Origin: Calocera cornea HHB12733
Taxonomy: Eukaryota > Basidiomycota > Dacrymycetes > Dacrymycetales > Dacrymycetaceae
NCBI GenBank assembly: GCA_001632435.1
Contig: KV423947.1
Coordinates: forward strand, 1,855 to 65,854
Length of the DNA: 64,000 bases
Direction: 5' to 3'
Below the pieces are notes generated by a model. The model was not told where the DNA came from and searched no databases. It saw nothing but the letters and a program-made list of their open reading frames with translations. Both the position numbers and the translations under genes were made by a program. Below, piece by piece: positions 56,062-64,000 of the stretch (within the stretch, counting starts at the first letter, position 1; each line of letters starts with the position of its first letter).

Positions 56062-57341
56062 TGGATTCTCCTCCAAATGACTGTTTGGCTTCGACGCTGA
56101 AGGGGAGAACATGGATCTCCGTGGGTCACCCCTCTGCACCGAAACGGCGCGACCAGAGCTCGCCAAATCACGATGTGGCTGGTCATGTATATCGACACCC
56201 TGGGCCACGCCTCTGTCCGGACATAACGACCTCGGTAGAGCTGCGTTTGTTGCAGCGGAAGGTGCTGAACGTCGCGACATCTGCTTGGCACCGGCACGCA
56301 CGACACTTGTCGTCTCTCTCGACGGCCGCAGGACATCACGAAGGTAGCTTGTGCTGCTCGCAGGGCCGTGTGGTGTAGTTATGACGCAGATACTCTGAGA
56401 ATGAAGAAGATTTCGTCGACGCGGCGCGTGACACCCACGACTGCGGTCCATTTCCGCGTTGGACGCTCTTCGAAAGCCAGTAGTGCATGCGGCCCACAAG
56501 GTCGTAGGCCGCATGCACCTGCAAACAAGGCCTCCTACCCTTGATCTACCCATGATGTTTACGGTCCCCATCAGAGAGGCAGAAAGCATCGGTAGCCGGT
56601 GCCGTGCCGGCCGCGAAGCAGGTGGTGCATGGCAAACAGCGAAATTGAAGGAGGGCGTTTGTGTGGACCAGTTGGCAGCCGATCATGAAGCTGTGCTCTG
56701 GTACAAATCTGTACTTCGCGCAGGGTGTCACCCTACTCAATGTGAAGGAATAAGGAAAACAAGTTGTAAGAGAGTGCACCGCGAGTCGCACATGGGGATG
56801 AAGCAACGTGCCTCTAATGAGGTGCCTGTCGGATTCACCTGTGGCACGCAACCAGGGTGACCACGAAGGGGCCCTGCGGTGCAGGTTGGTCCCGCCCTTC
56901 GAGGCCCCGTACCATGCACATGTTTATGGGCAAATTGCAATATTCCTGGCATCCCAATTAGGAAACCTTTTTGGGCCCGTTCCGCATTCTTCCGCGCTCG
57001 GCTGCAAACTTACAGTCATGTTTCGCATGTTTCTCTCCGGTGGTTTCACTAGTTAACCGTACCACATATACCCCCTCGAGCCGCTCTTATGAAATAAAAT
57101 ATGATCACAATCAAGTTACAATGTAGCTGTTTCTCCCTTCAATTGAACCTCATGTTCATGAGCATGTTTTCGTTGCCCAACAATATATTCACATGTGGTT
57201 GCCCGAATGGGTTATTATGATACACGTGACCTGTAGGCCATGCCACGCGTCGCGACGCGTAAACGCGAGCCCACATTCCTACGGGTTCGCGTTCCTTCTC
57301 ATGAGTCTCCTCATCTTGTTTGAGACGTTCTTGCCATACTA
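56062..57341. other. intergenic
   Basis: Frames on both strands are unsupported. Contains the hairpin at 56483-56518 and, at 57149-57167, the first copy of the catg-type motif that fills the following 7 kb. Confidence 0.45.
56483..56518. repeat. perfect 12-bp inverted repeat (hairpin)
   Basis: GTGCATGCGGCC (56483-56494) and GGCCGCATGCAC (56507-56518) are exact reverse complements around a 12-base loop. It lies in gene-free DNA 420 bases past the TRAPP gene. Confidence 0.85.
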
Positions 57342-60300
57342 ATGCCGTCCGCCCAACGTCAGCATCGTGTTGCAACATTGCAGCCTCCGCCAGCACCTCG
57401 CCGTTCGAAGACTCACGCCGTTGACCATTCCAGCGTCTCTCTCGCATGGTCGACGCAGAACCATGCCTCTTCGTCCTCTTCCCCCGACCCCTCCCATTCT
57501 CCCCTGTCCGGTATCCAGCGCCGCGGTGGTCTCTTCACTGTCGATGAAGCTGAGGAGAGCGCGTTGGATCAATACCTTGCTGGACATCTACCCGTGGACC
57601 AGCTATCCGCTTCACACCTGCCTACCCCTAAGACGCCGTTCTCACAGTCTGCTGAATTCGGTGAGCCCCGTTCATGATCATGATCATGAGTACTGAGCTC
57701 ATATGTCCGACCATGAAGGCCGCAGCTTTCCCTTTGCATCCCAGTCCGCTGAAAACGTTTTCGGTACGCGTGCTGGTCCCCCACCCCCACCCCACGCCTT
57801 GTTCTGAACTTTTGCCCAGAATACTTCTCCCCATCGCTTGGTCCCTTCGCGATGGACGAACCCTCGCCCTTCCACATCCCACCTCCGAACACTTCGCTCT
57901 TCGAGGACGTCACATGCCCTCCTTTGCCCGGCCTCGGCATCCGGGTTCCTGCCCCCTGTCCAATAACGGAAACGCACTCTCCTTCGTCAGATCCAGATGC
58001 CCCAACTTATTACGGCTCAGACGTAACCCGCCTGCGGGATGACACGACCTACCCTGCTGGCGAAAACTCTTCTGACTCGGCTGGCGCACGGTCATCCCGT
58101 GATATTGTTAGCGCCAAAGCGGACGCCATAGGGTTACCTGCGCTGGATGGTTTGCCCCGCGAACTCATGGACATGACCATGAACATGAACATGAACTTTG
58201 GCAGCTCGATGATCACTGGCGAGGATGAGGGCCATACGTCTCTGACTGTCCATCCCAGTCTGTCCAATCCAAACCTTGAGGTCGCTGGATCCAAGTCATC
58301 TTCCCCCATTCGCTCACCGTGTACCGCCACGCAGGCTCTCCAGGAGCTTGGTTCAGCGCCCCTCGCCGCCTCAACCCCATTGAACCACTTCGAACGTAGC
58401 CGAGCCCCTCCTCCGTCCCTTGGCAGCCGCAACGAGCTCGTTGATGGTCGTCGGCATGCCGCTTCTTACACACCCGAGGAGAACCCAGATGACCAGCTCC
58501 AAGCAATCAGTATCTCCTCTACGCCCTCCAACTCGGACGATCACCGTTTCCATCCAACTCCCGCTTCCCCCTCCCCCTCCCCTCGAGTCCCCCAATCGGT
58601 CTCCCACGCCGGCTACAATCATGGTCAAGATCATGATCATGATCTCGAGCTCGATCATGATCCACATGTGGTTGCCGACAATCGCCATCCGCCCGATGAT
58701 GAGCCGGTGACACTTTCTAGCGAAGAGGACGACGATGCGGACGACCTGGCCGTCGACCCCGAGGACTACCAGTCCCGCCTGAGCAATTGGTCCCTGACCA
58801 CTGTTGAGGAATGGAAAGACAAGCTCATGACGGTCGTTCTTGGCGCGTTACCGACCAGCCTCGAGTTGGAAACGATACAGAAGGAGCGGATGCGGAAGAA
58901 ACATGCGCTTTCGCGTACTAAACTCACTAACCGGCAAGCGAGCGCACTCGACAGGGGCAAGCACATGTTCCAGGAACTCACCCGAATCTTCTTGGATATG
59001 CTCGACGTGCCCAGCAGCGTTGGCGCTCAACGCTTGGGTCGCTGGTCCCCCTACCTGTCTAGTGAGAGTCCTTGGAACATGTGGCAGAGGAAGTGGGCGG
59101 CGGAGCATGAGGAAGGTAATCAGTCCACCTTTGTCCCATCCGGAAACTTTCACTCATTGCCCGGTCCAGATGATTTCGATGAGGAACAATGCCGACAAGC
59201 GTATCATGTCTTTGTACAGGACAATGCCGACTATCGTGACATACTGGGGACATGGGAGCGCACTCATCCCCGTGCCGACGGGCAGAAGCTCACCGAATCT
59301 CAACGGTTGCGCCGATGGTCTCATTTCACGCGCGAGCTGCAGGATCGGGTGAGTCCTTGAATCTACGTCATGATTCGTGATCATGTTCATGTTCATGCTA
59401 ATGATCTTGCAGGCCACCACTTGGGAGCAGACTCATGGGTTTAGCTCGGTTATCCTAGCTTGCACCCTGGTACCCGAAGACAAGTTTGATCACTTCACGT
59501 TCTTCCATGAGACGCCACAGATGATGGATGTGCGTCCGCCTCCGTTTCTGGCGAACAGATGACTGAAACGCAGTTCGGCACAGTTTTCCATCCAGCGGCT
59601 CGGTCAGACCAGCTACAATGCCCGTCTGCTGGCGTTCCATTGGCTTGGGTACTTCATTATCTGCTCAAGATCATGATCAAGATTCTGACCTACGACTAGC
59701 GATCGCCAAGCTCGCAGGCTTACCTCTCACCCGGAATCGGGGGGAATTCCCTTGAGTACAGGCCCACGACGCCGGGTGCCATTACCTACCGTGGCGAAAA
59801 TGCGCAAGATCTACGCGGATGCTGCCATAGAGCTTGAGAGTGAGTGGTCACTAGCACTACCCACTAAATCCTTCCGTGCTAACCTGTGACACAGAGCAGT
59901 GTGCACAGCTTAATCCCATTGCCAACATCCAGGTCTCTGCTCGCGCTCGTTGGCGCGATTGGGATTCCTTCTTGATCGATGCAGGCTGTACGATGCGCAA
60001 CTGGCCCAACACATTGCCTTGGCCTTGGGACCTTACCGAAAATAGAGGCAGTGCGACCCAAGCCCTGCTCACGCCCCTCTACTATGCAGCCACTGGTTTC
60101 AATAACCAACCAAAACTTGTGGTTACCTTGTGGGACGATGGTGCGCCCAGGGTCTCGTCATCCACTGACTTCATGCTCATGTGCTTGAATACGCAGAGGA
60201 TGATCCAATGCTTGTGGTTCGCGCGGACGGCACCGCCTTCCGTCTCAGCGAATACGAGGCGCGTAAGGCCGCTGCTTTGAGACCGTTGTCGAAGGCGGCA

Positions 60301-61122
60301 AAACGGCTCAAGAAAGATCGGCTCCGTACTCGAAGACGCGGCCGCAAGCGCGCCTCTTACAACAGTTCGTCTTCTTCGGGGTCGGACGAGGAGGACCATC
60401 ATGATCATGATCACGATCATGTGGCACGCAAACGGCCTCGCACCTCCGGCGAGTCCGATGCTCCCCCAACCGCGGCCCCAGACGTCGTTGCGCCTCCGCC
60501 CACGACGACAACTGTCCAGCCAGCTCCTGAAGTCAACGCCAGAACCTCTGGAACGGCGGCACCCCCACACAACCCGCAAACCCAAAGAATCCCTGGTAGC
60601 TCGGCTGCCCAGAGTCAAAGACCACTGATCCCTCCACCCGGGACCTCACCACCTATGGTCGGCAGTGTCCCTGCTGGTGCTCCCCCCACCTCCAGCGTCC
60701 CTTCCTGGGAAAGACCCGGCGAATCATGGACACGCACTGCGGCAGGAGCACGGCATCGCTTTCATGGTGCGCCGCAAGAGAGGCCGCCTCCCTCAGTCCC
60801 ATCGTACGAGTTTGAACCTCCCCAAGGACCGATGTTCATGGGTCGTCAAGATGGTCCTCATTATGCTTATGCCCATGGTCGAGGGCAAGGAGAGCCGAGC
60901 CGTGGTCGTGATTGGCTGCGTAATGCAGAGTGGTCGCACCGAGGAACTTCTGGGTACCCTCCCGCGCACGTCTCACGCTTCCGGAGTGACCGCGGTTCAT
61001 ATGCCGATGGCTTTGACGGTGTCTACCGTACCGCATATCCTCAAAATGCTCCATATCGGCCACAAATGATCGAGATACACGATCATGATCATGATTATGA
61101 TCATCCGGGAGAGCCCTACTAG
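57342..61122 (+). CDS. unknown 1,122-residue protein with His-Asp motifs
   Basis: Eight exons in phase: 57342-57660, 57719-57763, 57820-59348, 59413-59529, 59584-59648, 59718-59839, 59895-60140 and 60197-61122. I recognise no domain. The N-terminal 420 residues are Ser/Pro-rich and disordered, followed by an acidic run (SSEEDDDADDLAVDPEDY). A folded-looking middle comes next: LSNWSLTTVEEWKDKLMTVV, WNMWQRKWAAEHEEG, WERTHPRADGQKLTESQRLR, YNARLLAFHWLG, WRDWDSFLIDAGCTMRNWPN. A Lys/Arg-rich stretch (RPLSKAAKRLKKDRLRTRRR) could be a nuclear signal, and the tail is Pro/Arg/Gly-rich. Motif sites encode DHDHDLELDHD, HHDHDHDHV and HDHDHDYDH; another gives MNMNMN. Introns 1, 3 and 5 also carry the motif. 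Likely a lineage-specific or mobile-element gene. Confidence 0.7.
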
Positions 61123-62109
61123 GTCTGGCAATAATGTATATATACATGTACAGTACCAAATATGTTGCCATTATTAGTCGCGCTATACTTCAGTACGAGA
61201 CGGTCACATGACGTGCATGCACAGCTCCACCAGCTTCCGGTAGGGTGCTCAGCCCACCCGTTCCACTTCAACCCCTGACCGCCTTGCGAACACCGGACCT
61301 CGAGCCAGTCCTACATGGCTGTCAAGCAGAGGACGGGCAGGAGCTCGTCACAGAGGTCAGAAATCCCCCACCCGCCCCTGTGCGCACTCACTCAGTATTC
61401 GTTTGTAGCACGCACCTTGGCCGGCTGTGTCATCAACGACAATACGAGCAGGAGAAGCGCGAGAAGAAGCGTCAGGCCAGAGAGGAAGCCCTCCAGCGTC
61501 TTCGCCGATGGAAGAGGCAACAGCGCGTGCTGCAAACAATCCAGCTCATGATCATGGACACGAATTTGAGCAGAGATCCGCTCCTCTTCCTTGCCACGAC
61601 CGCAAGTCTCGCCAGCGAATATGGGGAATCTTCCTGAGGCCCCATAACTCGACGACGGTCTCTCGTTCGTGACACATGCTACCCTGCGGTGCAATCCTGC
61701 CGCACATGTATTGGCGTCGAGGCGTTTCCAGTTGCAGTGGAAGATATCTGTAAACAACCGACCTTTATTCATTATGTACTCCTTCGGACAGCTCTATAGA
61801 CAGTCCGAACTTCCTTCTTGCCTCATCACACACTGCGAGTCCTCTGGGACGACACGTGCACGTCATTCTCATGTTCTTGAGCTCTGCCAGCCTCGAGACG
61901 CACATGTCTCCTTCTCCTTGCGAATGGGCGGGATTGTCCCCTCATCAAAGGACCACCGCCCCAAGCCCATGGGTCGGTTCTGTAAGCAAGTGCTTCAATA
62001 TGTGCAACTAAAACTACAGTCATGGTCATGATCATGAACGCATGCCCATGATGATGACAGAAAGGCGCGGGCACCCGCTACAGAGAAACAACCCATACAC
62101 CCTCTCCCC
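61123..62109. other. intergenic, possible short gene not resolved
   Basis: A plus-strand frame (61245-61637) has a basic stretch YEQEKREKKRQAREEALQRL. The minus strand across the same bases reads a hydrophobic LLALLLLVLSL run. The two exclude each other and neither has a start or splice partner I can defend. Motif sites occur at 61546-61560 and 62019-62056. Confidence 0.35.
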
Positions 62110-62763
62110 CTACGCAGTGTACGCCGCCAATTCGCTCAGCCTAGCATCATGTGCCTGCTGGAGCTCTTCAAGCTCCTGCTTTGCATCACGCAATGCCCTC
62201 TCCGCCTCTATCAGCGCATGCACCCTGTCGCAGAGCGAGTCGTTGAGTCGCAGTCGTTCGCGCAGGAGGATGTTCTCCTGCTTGACCTCTGCAAGCCGAC
62301 ATTGAAGCACCTCGACAGTTCTGCCCTCTGCCAGCTGCGACCGCAGGGAATCCAACTTGACAGCCACAATGCGGAGCGTGTACTGAAGAAGGATGGCCCC
62401 CCCCGGAGTGATGTTGGCTTGGCTGTCGCTAGCGTGGAGATCGGTGTACATGCGACGAGCCTTGTCGACCTCAGCCCACGTCGTATCCAGCGGGGGCAGA
62501 TAGAAGCTCTTTCGATCTTGCATGTCCCTGAGCTCTTGCTGCAGGTGCTCGGTCCGGGCGACCAGCGGGTCGATTTCGTGATCATGATCCTGCTTTGCCA
62601 ACATGCGATATTGTTCGAGAAGCTCGTTCTCACGCTCAAGATCATGGATGAGAGAGAGCGTCTTGATTGCCGCGGTGATGACAGGACTCTCATGCGTGAG
62701 GAAGGCGAAGTTGCTGCTGATGCTCTTCAACGCCGTATCGATAGGGCGGCCTATCGCTAGCAT
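62110..62763 (-). CDS. coiled-coil protein of unknown function
   Basis: Intronless minus-strand frame of 217 residues, starting MLAIGRPIDTALKSISSNF. Most of it is heptad-rich helix: LIHDLERENELLEQYRMLAK, ARTEHLQQELRDMQDRK, LRIVAVKLDSLRSQLAEGRT, LQCRLAEVKQENILLRERL, ALIEAERALRDAKQELEELQQ. The motif site at 62578-62590 encodes QDHDHE. No DNA-binding or enzymatic signature. It lies between two other motif-bearing genes, with the large unknown gene converging on it. A dimeric structural or DNA-associated role is possible but only inferred. An upstream exon cannot be excluded. Confidence 0.6.
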   Translation of the reverse strand: MLAIGRPIDTALKSISSNFAFLTHESPVITAAIKTLSLIHDLERENELLEQYRMLAKQDHDHEIDPLVARTEHLQQELRDMQDRKSFYLPPLDTTWAEVDKARRMYTDLHASDSQANITPGGAILLQYTLRIVAVKLDSLRSQLAEGRTVEVLQCRLAEVKQENILLRERLRLNDSLCDRVHALIEAERALRDAKQELEELQQAHDARLSELAAYTA

Positions 62764-63544
62764 CGTGTCGGCTGAGCCTAGGAGTGCGTTGGTTCTGGTC
62801 CGGTATCAGCAAAGTCGCATGAGTTGTACTCATGATCACGTACATGGACATGCCGTTCATATAGGGGATGCGGTTAGGAGGTTGGTTGTCGGAGGGTGGG
62901 GCCTCTTGCGGTCCTGCAGCAAGATATATATAGGGCCTGGCAGGACAGCAAGGCGAAGGCGGTGCGCCACTCTGGCTGTGTCTCCGACTGCCTCCGTGAC
63001 CATCAGTCAGCCATGTTGGCATGATCTAGAACATGATTCCTCTTTTTCCGATGGACAACATTGTCATTTTCCATCTATACAGTACAATATGATGGAAGTA
63101 AGTCCATGCGGAACAAGTTGATAATCATAGTAAACTGTCCATATAGGAAGGGCCACCAGAGGGGACGGTAAGCCCGTTCGGGATCATGAACATGATCGTG
63201 GAAGTACTGTACAGGATTGAGTCGTAAGGGGGATGATAAGCCGACTTGGCAACATGATAATACTCGTGAGAGTTGCATTGTACAAGGTGGAGTCGTAAGG
63301 AATGCCTCTGAGCAAGGTCGTGGATGCATGTGTTGTCAGAAAAAGGACTTGAATCGAGATTTTTTTTGTTGTTATTTAGCTTTTGCGGTTTTTTTTGGAG
63401 TTTGATTTCTTGTGCGGTAGACGTGCGATCCGGATAATAATGGGTGGGCAGAAAGAGAGAGAGAAAAGCAGCGATAGAGTCGTGAAGGGTCACGACCATG
63501 ATCTTGATCATAATCTAGTAGGGATGGCAGGTTTCGACGCGATG
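62764..63544. other. intergenic, AT-rich with T tracts and motif sites
   Basis: T runs at 63359-63367 and 63392-63399 and four motif sites (62829-62852, 63012-63038, 63181-63203, 63493-63514). Two similar phrases, tacaggattgagtcgtaagg (63210-63229) and tacaaggtggagtcgtaagg (63281-63300), form a diverged repeat. No gene supported. Confidence 0.5.
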
Positions 63545-64000
63545 TCAACGTAGACCGTGGGCCCAGTCGGTAACCAGCTGCCCTTCCATAGCGAAACACA
63601 GGTTATTGACTTCGGTGGCGTTGTTAGTGTTCCACAACAACACCACGGCCTTCTCCAGGTGCGGGCGCCACAAGAGAGGATCGCAGCACCAATAGATAGA
63701 AGCGACCCGTCTAGCAAATGCTTCTCTGGAGTTTGCCGCTTGGATGTTGTTCTCGTCCAGGTAGGTGATGATTGCGTCCTGCAACTGCTGTCTGACATCA
63801 TACGGCGGTTCTTCGGGTGGCTCTTCTTCAAAGACACGGGTAATAGGCTCGGCAGGGGTTGGAACATGAACATGAACATGATTGGGCTCATGATCGGGCT
63901 CATGATCATGAAGAGGAGGGTCGGCGTGCGTCGTCGTCGTCGTGGGTGCGGCGCCCACGGTATACAGCTCAGGGTCATTGAGTCTCCTGTACGCTTTCAC
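63545..64000 (-). CDS. partial unknown protein running off the window edge
   Basis: The minus-strand frame is open to the window end (first codon here is GTG, not a start), so the N-terminus lies beyond. The 151 visible residues begin with KAYRRLNDPELYTVG and a Thr run. Next come LHDHEPDHEPNHVHVHVPTP, encoded by the motif block at 63863-63911, and an acidic EEEPPEEPP. A helical, Trp-containing C-terminus follows (DAIITYLDENN, FARRVASIYWCCDPLLWRPH). It ends DWAHGLR; an intron near the end is possible. No domain recognised. Same strand as the coiled-coil gene. Confidence 0.55.
   Translation of the reverse strand: MKAYRRLNDPELYTVGAAPTTTTTHADPPLHDHEPDHEPNHVHVHVPTPAEPITRVFEEEPPEEPPYDVRQQLQDAIITYLDENNIQAANSREAFARRVASIYWCCDPLLWRPHLEKAVVLLWNTNNATEVNNLCFAMEGQLVTDWAHGLR

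Larger units (their letters stand above)
57149..63911. repeat. dispersed self-complementary CATGATCATG/GATCATGATC motif cluster
   Basis: About sixteen sites made of overlapping catgat, gatcat and catgaa units: 57149-57167, 57671-57690, 58179-58197, 58619-58667, 59368-59406, 59666-59684, 60397-60422, 61079-61106, 61546-61560, 62019-62056, 62578-62590, 62829-62852, 63012-63038, 63181-63203, 63493-63514 and 63863-63911. They occur in exons, introns and intergenic DNA alike. The core equals its own reverse complement, so it reads His-Asp in exons on either strand. I saw one isolated match before this block (49594-49611). Confidence 0.8.

Noticed and set aside
62690..63022. Minus-strand frame upstream of the coiled-coil gene
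   Set aside because: Overlaps its start in another frame, lacks a splice into it that I can defend, and is low in protein-like features.
57149..63911. His-Asp blocks as a designed metal-binding protein motif
   Set aside because: The same DNA motif occurs in introns and spacers, so the protein pattern is better explained as a consequence of the DNA motif, though a secondary metal-binding effect is not excluded.
57149..63911. GATC-containing motif as a Dam-type methylation or CRISPR-like array
   Set aside because: Eukaryotic context, no regular spacing, no conserved long repeat with unique spacers, and no methylase or Cas gene in view.
1..64000. tRNA or rRNA genes
   Set aside because: I looked for B-box-like GGTTCGANNCC sequences with paired arms and for rRNA-like blocks and saw none convincing. 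A tRNAscan/Infernal run would decide.

Overview
The window is nuclear DNA from a filamentous basidiomycete, most likely an Agaricomycete. Almost every gene is broken by several short introns (about 45-75 nt, GT...AG, often with CTAAC/CTGAC branch-like sites). The gene set is fungal: a membrane hybrid histidine kinase, an Sfp-type phosphopantetheinyl transferase, Ure2p-type glutathione transferases in a tandem family, small Kex2-processed secreted proteins and a phospholipase D of fungal type. I joined exons by eye from reading frame, splice signals and paralogues, so all gene models are predictions.

Layout. 0.4-3.5 kb: a CDT2-like WD40 gene converges on an unknown gene across a G29 tract. 4.8-6.3 kb and 16.5-16.9 kb: an unrecognised lineage-specific family (two readable copies, two degraded). 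6.9-11.0 kb: a hybrid histidine kinase; a 135-base assembly gap lies upstream of it. 12.5-15.1 kb: a 41-nt-class hairpin, a Tc1-type transposon with 34-bp inverted repeats and TA target duplication, and a 62-bp tandem duplication. 18.5-19.5 kb: phosphopantetheinyl transferase. 21.3-29 kb: a housekeeping block (secreted protein, SmF, NC2beta/Dr1, PfkB/MAK32-like kinase, DUF2423 protein, riboflavin kinase, mitochondrial rhomboid). 29.6-31.1 kb: a 3-hydroxyisobutyrate-dehydrogenase-like protein with a second C-terminal domain. 31.5-36.7 kb: three paralogous small secreted proteins. 37.7-50.5 kb: five Ure2p-like GST genes. The middle of this array is a segmental duplication in which one GST sits beside an intact acetylornithine aminotransferase and its sister sits beside only the 3' stub of that aminotransferase; a phospholipase D gene splits the array. 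51.2-56.1 kb: MYND-SET protein, Cwc21/SRRM2-like splicing factor, TRAPPC2/sedlin.

57.1-64 kb is the most unusual part. It holds a 1,122-codon unknown gene, a coiled-coil gene and a gene running off the window end. All carry a short self-complementary motif (core CATGATCATG / GATCATGATC), which also recurs in their introns and in the intergenic DNA on both sides, at about 16 sites in under 7 kb; I saw only one isolated match in the preceding 57 kb. This may be a motif-seeded mobile element or a locus with an unusual sequence-specific binding or conversion process. It is my main candidate for something undescribed.

Other points of interest: two introns with GC donors (SmF and one GST, where the sister GST has GT at the same place), a SmF last intron that fits better as AT-AC than GT-AG, and a PfkB protein whose catalytic-Asp position reads Asn.
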